Source: Polaribacter sp. (GTDB lineage Bacteria > Bacteroidota > Bacteroidia > Flavobacteriales > Flavobacteriaceae). Taken from it: a stretch of DNA of 5,072 bases. The notes beneath the pieces were generated by a model that searched no databases, had not been told where the DNA came from, and was given only the letters and a program-made list of their open reading frames with translations. Every line of letters begins with the position of its first letter. Position 1 is the first letter of the stretch. A program made the position numbers and the translations under genes. The stretch lies in contig JAQWIO010000064.1 in assembly GCA_029248845.1 (NCBI GenBank), positions 1-5,072 on the forward strand, in the 5' to 3' direction. This document shows, piece after piece, positions 1-5,072 of this stretch.

Positions 1-712
1 CTGGGTTCTAGAATGGTTTTCTCTAGAAGATAATTTTTCATCATTACTCACGAAACCTTGGACTATAATTACCTATGGTTTTTTACATGCAGATTTTCTA
101 CATATTCTCTTAAACCTAATAACCTTATACTTTATCGGCAAACTATTCATAACGTATTTTACTCAAAAACAGTTACTCAATTTCTATCTTTTAGGAACCT
201 TTTCTGGAGGCCTATTGTATATAATAAGTCACAATTATTTTCCACTCTTTGATGGTAAATCATCCATTTTGATAGGAGCTTCTGCTGGAATTTCAGCAAT
301 ATTTATTGGGATTACAACCTATATTCCAAACTATCAATTAAAACTTCGTTTTATTGGGTTTGTAAAATTATGGAATTTAGCTGCGCTCTGGATCGGATTG
401 GATATTCTAGCATTGTCTGGCACGAATGCGGGTGGACATTTTGCTCATTTGGGAGGTGCCTTATTTGGTTTTTTATATGTAAATCAAGTATCTGATAAAA
501 AAATAAAAATTTGGGAAAAAATTGCATCCCTTTTCAAATCAAAAAAACATTTAAGGACAGTTTATAAATCTGGTAAAAAATCAAATTTAAATAAAAGTAC
601 TTCGTTAACTCAAAAACAAATTGATGGTATTTTGGATAAAATAAGTAAGTCTGGTTATGACACTTTAAGCAAAGCTGAAAAAGACTTTTTATTTAAACAA
701 GGAAGAAAATAG
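1..712 (+). CDS. Rhomboid family intramembrane serine protease (5'-partial)
   Basis: Rhomboids cleave transmembrane substrates inside the lipid bilayer with a Ser-His dyad. The reading frame is open from base 2, so the gene begins upstream; 236 residues are visible and the first membrane helix is missing. Numbering from the first visible codon, the HxxxxHxxxN motif of TM2 is at residues 29-38 (H34 and N38 match the oxyanion-site His/Asn of GlpG). The nucleophile is S94 in GASAG (bases 281-283). The catalytic His is H149 in GGHFAHLGG (bases 446-448), in the last helix. Further hydrophobic helices lie at about 58-76 and 118-137. A charged tail of about 75 residues follows, ending in IDGILDKISKSGYDTLSKAEK, a pattern I recall from Bacteroidota rhomboids. 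A TTG at 215 could be mistaken for the start, but the motifs before it belong to the same frame. All catalytic residues are present, so it is probably active. The substrate is unknown. The next gene starts one base after the stop. Confidence 0.93.
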   Translation, partial: WVLEWFSLEDNFSSLLTKPWTIITYGFLHADFLHILLNLITLYFIGKLFITYFTQKQLLNFYLLGTFSGGLLYIISHNYFPLFDGKSSILIGASAGISAIFIGITTYIPNYQLKLRFIGFVKLWNLAALWIGLDILALSGTNAGGHFAHLGGALFGFLYVNQVSDKKIKIWEKIASLFKSKKHLRTVYKSGKKSNLNKSTSLTQKQIDGILDKISKSGYDTLSKAEKDFLFKQGRK

Positions 713-713
713 C

Positions 714-1724
714 ATGAAAAAATTATCATTTTTTGACAAGTTTATATATGTCATAAACTCATTATTATCTAGCCTTCTATTATTATCTTATGTATTGCCA
801 TATTTATCACCAAAAAATACTCCAATTCTTGCAATTTTAAGTCTTTTTGTACCTGTCCTATTAATCATAAATATAGCTTTCTTTATATATTGGTTAACGA
901 AACTAAAAAAACAACTTTTGTTATCTGGTTTAATTTTGCTCATTGGATGGTTTGTACTTACTCCATTCTATAAACTAACGAAGAAAAATACTTCTTTAAA
1001 TACAGATTTAAAAGTAATGAGCTACAATGTTCGAATGTTTAATCATTTAGAATGGTCAAAAGAAAAAGATATTAAAAAAAATATTTTTTCTTTGATACAA
1101 GAAAATAATCCCGATATCTTGACTATTCAGGAAAATATTTCTTTAAAAGAATATGCCTTTGATTTCCCTTACAAATACATAGAAAATAAGAATGAAAAAT
1201 ACCAATTTGGAATGGCTATCTATTCTAAATTTCCGATAATAAATAAAGGTTCTCTAAAATTAGAAAATACTGGAAATAATATCATTTTTTCAGATATCAT
1301 AAGAGATAAAGACACTATTAGAATCTATAATTTTCATTTACAATCACTTAATATTTCTCTTGAAAAAGAGAATTTAGGGGAAAAAAATTCAGAAAAATTA
1401 ATACAGAAAATCGAACAAAACTTTTTAAAACAAGTAGCACAAACTGAATTATTTTTAGCTCATGAGCAAAAATGGAAAAGAAAAAAAATAATCTGTGGCG
1501 ATTTTAACAATACAGCATATTCTTGGGTGTACAATCAAATTTCAAAAAACAAAAAAGATGCTTTTATTGAAGCAGGAATAAGTTTTGGAAAAACATACAA
1601 TTTCTGGTTTCCTTTTAGAATTGATTTTATTATCGCAGATAATTCCGCAAAAATCAATCAATACACTACTTTTTCCGAAGAGTATTCAGACCATTACCCT
1701 ATTCTAGCAAGAATTAATTGGTAA
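714..1724 (+). CDS. Membrane-anchored endonuclease/exonuclease/phosphatase (EEP) family protein
   Basis: This 336-residue protein has two parts. Residues about 10-87 hold three hydrophobic helices (roughly 10-32, 36-62, 66-86). Residues 98-336 form an EEP (DNase I / exonuclease III-like) metal-dependent phosphodiesterase or phosphatase domain. The family motifs appear in order: SYNVR with N105; TIQEN with the metal ligand E140; NFHLQS with H208; GDFNN with D263 and N265; RIDFI with D304; and SDHYP with D326 and the catalytic H327. The catalytic set is complete, so activity is likely. The family acts on nucleic acids, inositol phosphates or sphingolipids, so the substrate cannot be told from sequence. 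By hydrophobicity the catalytic domain follows the third helix; its side of the membrane is not certain. The ATG lies one base after the rhomboid stop, with a purine-rich GGAAG at 701-705 as a plausible ribosome binding site. The pair is therefore almost certainly cotranscribed. Confidence 0.92.
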   Translation: MKKLSFFDKFIYVINSLLSSLLLLSYVLPYLSPKNTPILAILSLFVPVLLIINIAFFIYWLTKLKKQLLLSGLILLIGWFVLTPFYKLTKKNTSLNTDLKVMSYNVRMFNHLEWSKEKDIKKNIFSLIQENNPDILTIQENISLKEYAFDFPYKYIENKNEKYQFGMAIYSKFPIINKGSLKLENTGNNIIFSDIIRDKDTIRIYNFHLQSLNISLEKENLGEKNSEKLIQKIEQNFLKQVAQTELFLAHEQKWKRKKIICGDFNNTAYSWVYNQISKNKKDAFIEAGISFGKTYNFWFPFRIDFIIADNSAKINQYTTFSEEYSDHYPILARINW

Positions 1725-1759
1725 GATTCTATATATTTCTAACTATTTTAAATAGATTT

Positions 1760-2006
1760 AAGAAACATTTTGACGAAGCTTCAACAGTCAGTTTTCCTCA
1801 GGAGCCTAAAAGCCTTTTACCCTGGTAAGCAAGGAATTTCTACTGTTATTATTGAGAAAGAAACATTACCAAGATATAAGACTTATGGGGGTGTACTTGT
1901 TAATAGAGGAAGAAGGAATATCCCTTTTGAAATTAGCGAAGTAATTGAACGTAAATTTTTCACTGTTGATGGCTATTTAAATAATAGTAAACTGAAATTT
2001 CAGTAA
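1760..2006 (+). pseudogene. Remnant of a geranylgeranyl-reductase-type FAD-dependent oxidoreductase
   Basis: An open frame from a TTG at 1770 to TAA at 2004-2006 encodes 78 residues. From about residue 20 it reads like the N-terminal region of geranylgeranyl reductase family flavoproteins: GISTVIIEKETLPRYKTYGG, then a stretch matching the family's GRKxxPFDISEVVER region. Intact members are near 370-400 residues and begin with a GxGPxG dinucleotide-binding loop. That loop survives only in shifted frames. Bases 1772-1798 read DEASTVSFP, where the family has a pattern like DVAIIGSGP. GGA GCC at 1801-1806 continues it as GA after an apparent one-base loss, followed by TAA at 1807-1809 where a Ser codon is expected. 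A second one-base loss restores the frame at GCC 1812. The usual Cys of the PRYKxCGG motif is Tyr, and everything after about residue 80 is missing. This is a decayed fragment, not a functional enzyme. The family match is from memory; no search was run. No ATG or ribosome binding site is evident. Confidence 0.72.
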
Positions 2007-2151
2007 TAATTTGCCTTGTTAATTACCAAATGCTCTTTTTACGCATCGACAACAAGTTCTTAATTAATTCAGTATCAAAAAATCTTGTTTATATCATGAT
2101 AAAAATAATACCCTATACTAAAGTTTCAAGATATCTAAGTTTATACTTTTA
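2007..2151. other. Non-coding AT-rich spacer between two gene remnants
   Basis: All frames are broken by frequent stops, and I see no convincing gene, hairpin terminator or repeat. On the minus strand, bases 2119-2102 would read SIGYYF, faintly like the EIGYxF segment of GNAT acetyltransferases. If real, the adjacent GNAT remnant would have decayed through this spacer. That match is too short to rely on. Confidence 0.5.
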
Positions 2152-2292
2152 TTACTTTCTATTGTCTTGATATGACTTTAAAACTCCCTCTACATATTTT
2201 AATACTTTAGGAGCACTTTCTAATTCATGAAATGTTCTTAAATCATTTATAATAAGTCTTCTAACAATTAGCCTTTCTGTTTCAAAAATCAT
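2152..2292 (-). pseudogene. Truncated RimJ/RimL-like GNAT N-acetyltransferase remnant
   Basis: A minus-strand frame from ATG at 2292-2290 to TAA at 2154-2152 encodes 46 residues. It begins MIFETERLIVRRL and continues with NDL, FHELESAPKVLKY. This is the typical opening of RimJ/RimL-type GNAT acetyltransferases (ETERLxLRxL, then a D starting the first helix, then xxPxVxKY). Such enzymes transfer an acetyl group from acetyl-CoA to an N-terminal or small-molecule amine and are usually 160-190 residues long. The acetyl-CoA pyrophosphate loop (Q/RxxGxG/A) and the whole catalytic half are absent. The frame ends in two consecutive TAA codons, with no clear continuation in other frames. It is therefore almost certainly inactive, though the ATG and first 46 codons are undamaged. 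It starts 39 bases from, and divergent to, mtaB. It could instead be a short expressed peptide, but the family resemblance makes truncation the simpler reading. Confidence 0.7.
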
Positions 2293-2317
2293 GAATAATA
2301 TCGTACTTTAGCCCCTG
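2281..2317 (+). promoter_or_regulatory. Possible mtaB promoter (Bacteroidota type)
   Basis: TACTTTAG at 2304-2311 differs at one position from the Bacteroidota -7 consensus TAnnTTTG and lies about 20 bases before the mtaB ATG. The T-rich GTTTC near 2279-2283 is a weak match to the -33 TTG element at suitable spacing. If used, transcription would start near 2318 with a leader of about 14 bases, and the upstream element would overlap the start of the GNAT remnant. This rests on consensus matching alone. Confidence 0.33.
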
Positions 2318-2331
2318 CTAAACATACAAGA

Positions 2332-3654
2332 ATGAACGCAGAAAAAAAAGTTGCTTTTTATACTCTAGGATGCAAATTAAACTTTTCAGAAACTTCTACT
2401 ATTGCTCGTAATTTTGTAAATGAGGGTTTTAAACGTGTTCCTTTTGAAGATACAGCAGATGTATACGTAATAAACACGTGTTCAGTTACTGATAATGCTG
2501 ATAAACGTTTTAAAACTATTGTAAAAAATGCTTTAAAGAAGAATCATGATGCTTTTTTAATAGCAGTTGGATGTTATGCGCAACTTAAACCTGAAGAATT
2601 AGCTGCTGTGGATGGGGTAGATTTAGTCTTAGGAGCCACTGAAAAATTCAACGTTACAAGCTATATAAACGATTTGACTAAAAATACTATCGGAGAAGTT
2701 CACTCTTGCGAAATTTCTGAAGCAGACTTCTATGTAGGTTCTTATTCAATTGGAGATAGAACTCGTGCTTTTTTAAAAGTACAAGATGGATGTGATTATA
2801 AATGCACCTATTGCACAATCCCCTTAGCAAGAGGGATTTCAAGAAGTGACACTCTAGAAAATGTTATCAATAATGCCAAGGAAATTTCATCTAAAGGAAT
2901 TAAAGAAATTGTTTTAACAGGAGTAAATATTGGTGATTATGGAAAGGGAGAATTTGGCAATAAGAAACACGAACATACATTCTTAGAGTTGGTAAAAAAA
3001 TTAGATGAAGTTGAGGGTATTCATCGATTAAGAATTTCATCTATAGAACCCAATTTACTAAAAGACGAAACGGTTGATTTTGTATCAAAATCTAGCTCTT
3101 TTGTTCCTCATTTTCACATTCCATTGCAATCTGGAAGTGATGAATTACTTAAGAAAATGAAACGGAGGTACCTCCTTAAAACCTACACAAATCGAGTTGC
3201 TAAAATTAAAGAGAAAATGCCAAATGCTTGTATTGGTGTTGATGTTATTGTTGGTTTTCCTGGTGAAACTGAAGAATTATTCTTAGAAACTTACAACTAC
3301 TTAAATGAAATGGATATTTCATATTTACATGTTTTTACCTACTCTGAAAGACCAAATACTGAAGCAGTAAATTTTGAAGGTATAATACCGAAAAAAATAC
3401 GGGCAAAACGCAGTAAAATGCTACGAGGTTTATCAGCAAAAAAAAGACGCTCTTTTTATGAAAGTCAACTGGGAAATACTGCAACAGTATTATTTGAAAA
3501 CGAAAATAAAGAAGGTTTTATAAATGGGTTTACAGAAAACTATGTCAAAGTAAAAACACCATGGAACCCAAAATTAGCAAATACATTAAAAAGTGTTATT
3601 CTTACAGAAATTGATCAAGATGGATTGGTAAGGTTTACTTTTGTAGAAAATTAG
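2332..3654 (+). CDS. mtaB: tRNA (N6-L-threonylcarbamoyladenosine(37)-C2)-methylthiotransferase MtaB
   Basis: MtaB is a radical-SAM enzyme that adds a methylthio group to C2 of t6A37, giving ms2t6A in tRNAs that read ANN codons. This supports codon-anticodon pairing. The 440-residue length is typical. The N-terminal methylthiotransferase domain carries three cluster cysteines: C14 (TLGCKLN), C50 (NTCSVT) and C81 (VGCYAQ). The radical-SAM CxxxCxxC motif is C154, C158, C161 (DGCDYKCTYC). Later family landmarks are LTGVNIGDYG near 195-203, RISSIEP at 234-240, HIPLQSGSD at 262-270 and VGFPGET at 307-313. Residues about 378-438 form the TRAM-like RNA-binding tail. LGCKLN and the overall pattern favour MtaB over MiaB or RimO, whose N-termini and DGC surroundings differ. 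The ATG at 2332 places C14 at the usual distance from the start. No strong Shine-Dalgarno is seen, as is usual in this phylum. The transglycosylase gene follows after 38 bases and may be cotranscribed. Confidence 0.95.
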   Translation: MNAEKKVAFYTLGCKLNFSETSTIARNFVNEGFKRVPFEDTADVYVINTCSVTDNADKRFKTIVKNALKKNHDAFLIAVGCYAQLKPEELAAVDGVDLVLGATEKFNVTSYINDLTKNTIGEVHSCEISEADFYVGSYSIGDRTRAFLKVQDGCDYKCTYCTIPLARGISRSDTLENVINNAKEISSKGIKEIVLTGVNIGDYGKGEFGNKKHEHTFLELVKKLDEVEGIHRLRISSIEPNLLKDETVDFVSKSSSFVPHFHIPLQSGSDELLKKMKRRYLLKTYTNRVAKIKEKMPNACIGVDVIVGFPGETEELFLETYNYLNEMDISYLHVFTYSERPNTEAVNFEGIIPKKIRAKRSKMLRGLSAKKRRSFYESQLGNTATVLFENENKEGFINGFTENYVKVKTPWNPKLANTLKSVILTEIDQDGLVRFTFVEN

Positions 3655-3692
3655 CAATCAATACTATTTTAAAAAAACTAAAAACTTCTATC

Positions 3693-4595
3693 ATGAATAC
3701 ATCTTTTCGATTTCTCTCGCTACTGAGTGTATTAATAGTTACAATTTTATTTTTTAATGCAATGAATAAGGATGAGATAGACCCTATAACTAGCACACAT
3801 GAAACTTATAAGATTAAAGCGATAAAGCTCCCTTTAAATTTAAATCTTGCTGGTGAAAAAGTTCCTCTAAAAAAAGCGGATATCCGAGAACGAATGGATA
3901 GAGAAATGCTCGTAAATATCTATTGGCAATCGAACGGGTTGCTGCTTATAAAAAGAGCAAATAAATACTTTCCAATTTTAGAACCTTTACTAAAAAAATA
4001 TGGTTTACCAGACGATTTCAAATTTTTAGCTTTAGCAGAAAGTGCTTTCATTGATGAGACCTCTTCTGCAGGTGCGGCAGGAATTTGGCATTTTATGAAA
4101 AATACTGGCAAAGAATACGGTTTAGAGATAAATAAAAATGTAGATGAACGTTACAATATCGAAAAATCTACGAAAGTTGCTGCTGAATACTTAAAAAAAG
4201 CTAAAAAACAATTTAATTCTTGGACTTTAGCTGCAGCATCATATAATGCTGGAAGTTTCGGAGTAAGTAAAAGATTAGAGGAGCAGCAAGTAAATAATTA
4301 CTATGATGCTTTATTACTAGATGAAACAGAAAGATATGTATTTCGAATTATTGCTTTAAAGGAGGTCATTTCTAATCCTAAAAAATATGGTTTTTTTTAT
4401 GATGCTGAAGATTTATATACTTTACCTAAAACTAGGACTATAAAAGTAGATACTGCTATTTCAAATATTACTCTATTTGCCAAAAAATTTGGAATTACCT
4501 ACAAAGAATTTAAAATCCATAACCCATGGTTAAGAGAAAATAAATTGAACAATAAAAGTAGGAAATTATATGAAATTAAGATTCCAATTGAATAA
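3693..4595 (+). CDS. Lytic transglycosylase (SLT/MltD-like), membrane- or periplasm-targeted
   Basis: The protein is predicted to cleave the MurNAc-GlcNAc bond of peptidoglycan with formation of 1,6-anhydroMurNAc, on the periplasmic side. Residues 5-23 are a hydrophobic N-terminal segment after MNTSFR, acting as a signal peptide (possible cleavage after FNA at 21-23) or a signal anchor. There is no Cys, so it is not a lipoprotein, unlike many MltD proteins. The SLT domain covers about 85-235: catalytic E116 in ALAESAF, then SSAGAAGIWHFM at 124-135 (the family's xxAxGLWQFM block) and AAASYNAG at 180-187. Residues about 249-298 resemble a divergent LysM-type peptidoglycan-binding module ending in YEIKIP. 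At 300 residues it is shorter than multi-LysM MltD. The upstream spacer from mtaB is only 38 bases and A-rich, so readthrough transcription from mtaB is plausible. Its TAA ends directly against the stop of the convergent ywbE-like gene. Confidence 0.92.
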   Translation: MNTSFRFLSLLSVLIVTILFFNAMNKDEIDPITSTHETYKIKAIKLPLNLNLAGEKVPLKKADIRERMDREMLVNIYWQSNGLLLIKRANKYFPILEPLLKKYGLPDDFKFLALAESAFIDETSSAGAAGIWHFMKNTGKEYGLEINKNVDERYNIEKSTKVAAEYLKKAKKQFNSWTLAAASYNAGSFGVSKRLEEQQVNNYYDALLLDETERYVFRIIALKEVISNPKKYGFFYDAEDLYTLPKTRTIKVDTAISNITLFAKKFGITYKEFKIHNPWLRENKLNNKSRKLYEIKIPIE

Positions 4596-4796
4596 TTATT
4601 CTAGTATATTTTTAACTCTACCAATAAAACCAGTTTCTAATTGAACTTTTATTCCATGAGGATGATTTGCTGATTTTGTTAAAATTTTAGCAACAATACC
4701 TTTTGTTAATTGCCCTGTTCTTTGATGTGATTTTTGTACAATTTCAACAATAAAAGCTGTATTTATATTTTTTCGTTGTTTACCATCTATCATCAT
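4596..4796 (-). CDS. YwbE family protein (DUF2196)
   Basis: This 66-residue protein matches the conserved small family typified by Bacillus subtilis YwbE. It shows RKNI near residues 8-11, the block VEIVQKSHQRTGQLTKGIVAKILT at 17-40 (with the QRTGxLTxGxV signature), and HPHGIKVQLETGFIGRV at 45-61. Length and motif order are normal for the family. Its biochemical function is not established; the compact, basic, likely all-beta sequence is compatible with nucleic-acid binding, which is inference only. Two ATGs stand in tandem at 4796 and 4793; the second is equally usable and no Shine-Dalgarno separates them. It lies downstream of the cold-shock gene on the same strand, but a terminator separates the two. 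It therefore needs its own promoter or readthrough; I found no clear promoter match. Its stop codon abuts that of the convergent transglycosylase gene. Confidence 0.88.
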   Translation of the reverse strand: MMIDGKQRKNINTAFIVEIVQKSHQRTGQLTKGIVAKILTKSANHPHGIKVQLETGFIGRVKNILE

Positions 4797-4819
4797 AATA
4801 AGATTTAAAAAAAGATATT

Positions 4820-4851
4820 AAAAAAAGCCTATCATTTAATGATAAGCTTTT
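4820..4851 (-). terminator. Rho-independent terminator of the cold-shock gene
   Basis: Read on the minus strand, AAAAGC-T-TATCAT pairs with ATGATA-G-GCTTTT around a 3-base loop. This gives a 13-pair stem with one central G-U pair, followed by a run of T (complement of the A-run 4820-4826) and a second T-run further on. On the plus strand the same position is a C-A mismatch, so the hairpin is better formed in the minus-strand transcript. It starts 29 bases after the cold-shock stop codon. Confidence 0.8.
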
Positions 4852-4880
4852 CAATAAAAAATTAACTAGTAATAAATATA

Positions 4881-5072
4881 TTATAATACTCTTACGTTTA
4901 CTGCGTTTAATCCATTTTTTCCATCTTGTAGGTCAAATTCAACCTCATCGTTTTCACGAATTTCGTCAATTAATCCTGACACATGTACAAAATGTTCTTT
5001 GTTTGTTCCTTCTTCAGTAATAAATCCAAATCCTTTAGATTCATTGAAAAATTTTACGGTACCTTTATTCAT
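4881..5072 (-). CDS. Cold-shock domain protein (CspA family)
   Basis: This complete 63-residue cold-shock domain protein is a single-stranded RNA/DNA-binding OB-fold thought to melt RNA secondary structure and assist transcription antitermination or translation, often at low temperature. The start MNKGTVKFFN matches the family opening. RNP1 is KGFGFI at 13-18 and RNP2 is HFVHVS at 27-32, with aromatic residues F8, F9, F15, F17, F28 in the expected binding positions. Replacing the usual DVFVHxS by EHFVHVSGL, with DEIRENDEVEFDLQDG after it, is the form I associate with Bacteroidota. The C-terminus GLNAVNVRVL is normal. The ATG is the last three bases of the window, so its promoter and 5' leader, where cold regulation would reside, are not visible. 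A strong terminator lies 29 bases downstream. Confidence 0.96.
   Translation of the reverse strand: MNKGTVKFFNESKGFGFITEEGTNKEHFVHVSGLIDEIRENDEVEFDLQDGKNGLNAVNVRVL

Noticed and set aside
215..217. TTG as the rhomboid start codon
   Set aside because: The same frame is open to base 2 and encodes the TM2 HxxxxHxxxN motif, so the true start lies before the window.
58..252. Open frame of 64 codons on the + strand
   Set aside because: It overlaps the rhomboid in another frame, shows no recognisable motif, and the rhomboid frame carries clear family motifs over the same bases.
1743..1755. Palindrome CTATTTTAAATAG after the EEP gene as a terminator
   Set aside because: The stem is at most 5 pairs, nearly all A-T, with a tiny loop and no long T-run. 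It is expected by chance in AT-rich DNA.
2300..2331. Minus-strand TATGTTTA as a promoter for the GNAT remnant
   Set aside because: It matches the TAnnTTTG consensus imperfectly and has no convincing -33 element. In AT-rich sequence such matches are frequent.
3920..4111. Open frame of 63 codons on the - strand
   Set aside because: It lies opposite the catalytic domain of the lytic transglycosylase, whose motifs fix the coding strand. No family resemblance is seen.
1..5072. CRISPR array, tRNA/rRNA, insertion sequence, phage or defence genes
   Set aside because: I found no regularly spaced repeats, transposase or integrase motifs, terminal inverted repeats or RNA gene signatures on either strand.

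Overview
The window is AT-rich with no RNA genes. Its protein families and gene style point to a flavobacterium (Bacteroidota, probably Flavobacteriaceae): poor Shine-Dalgarno sequences, a rhomboid with the C-terminal tail common in this phylum, an EEP-fold protein with an N-terminal membrane domain, and a Csp with the HFVHVSGL signature. This placement is inferred from protein resemblance; no search was run.

Layout. Positions 1-1724 (+) hold a two-gene operon: the 3' part of a rhomboid intramembrane serine protease, then, one base after its stop, a membrane-anchored endonuclease/exonuclease/phosphatase (EEP) protein. Positions 1725-2331 look like a small gene graveyard. On the + strand is the N-terminal quarter of a geranylgeranyl-reductase-type FAD flavoprotein, with traces of its Rossmann loop in shifted frames. 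On the - strand is the first 46 codons of a RimJ/RimL-like GNAT acetyltransferase. Positions 2332-4595 (+) carry mtaB, a tRNA methylthiotransferase, and a membrane- or periplasm-directed lytic transglycosylase. Two small genes on the - strand close the window: a YwbE-family protein whose stop codon abuts the transglycosylase stop, and a complete cold-shock protein whose ATG is the last three bases of the window. A strong hairpin terminator lies between these two.

The intact genes are ordinary housekeeping or envelope functions: membrane proteolysis, tRNA A37 modification, peptidoglycan cleavage and RNA chaperoning. They do not form one obvious pathway. I see no undescribed system here. The most informative observations are the two decayed gene remnants, which are easily mis-annotated as small hypothetical proteins, and the tightly packed convergent 3' ends at 4593-4598.
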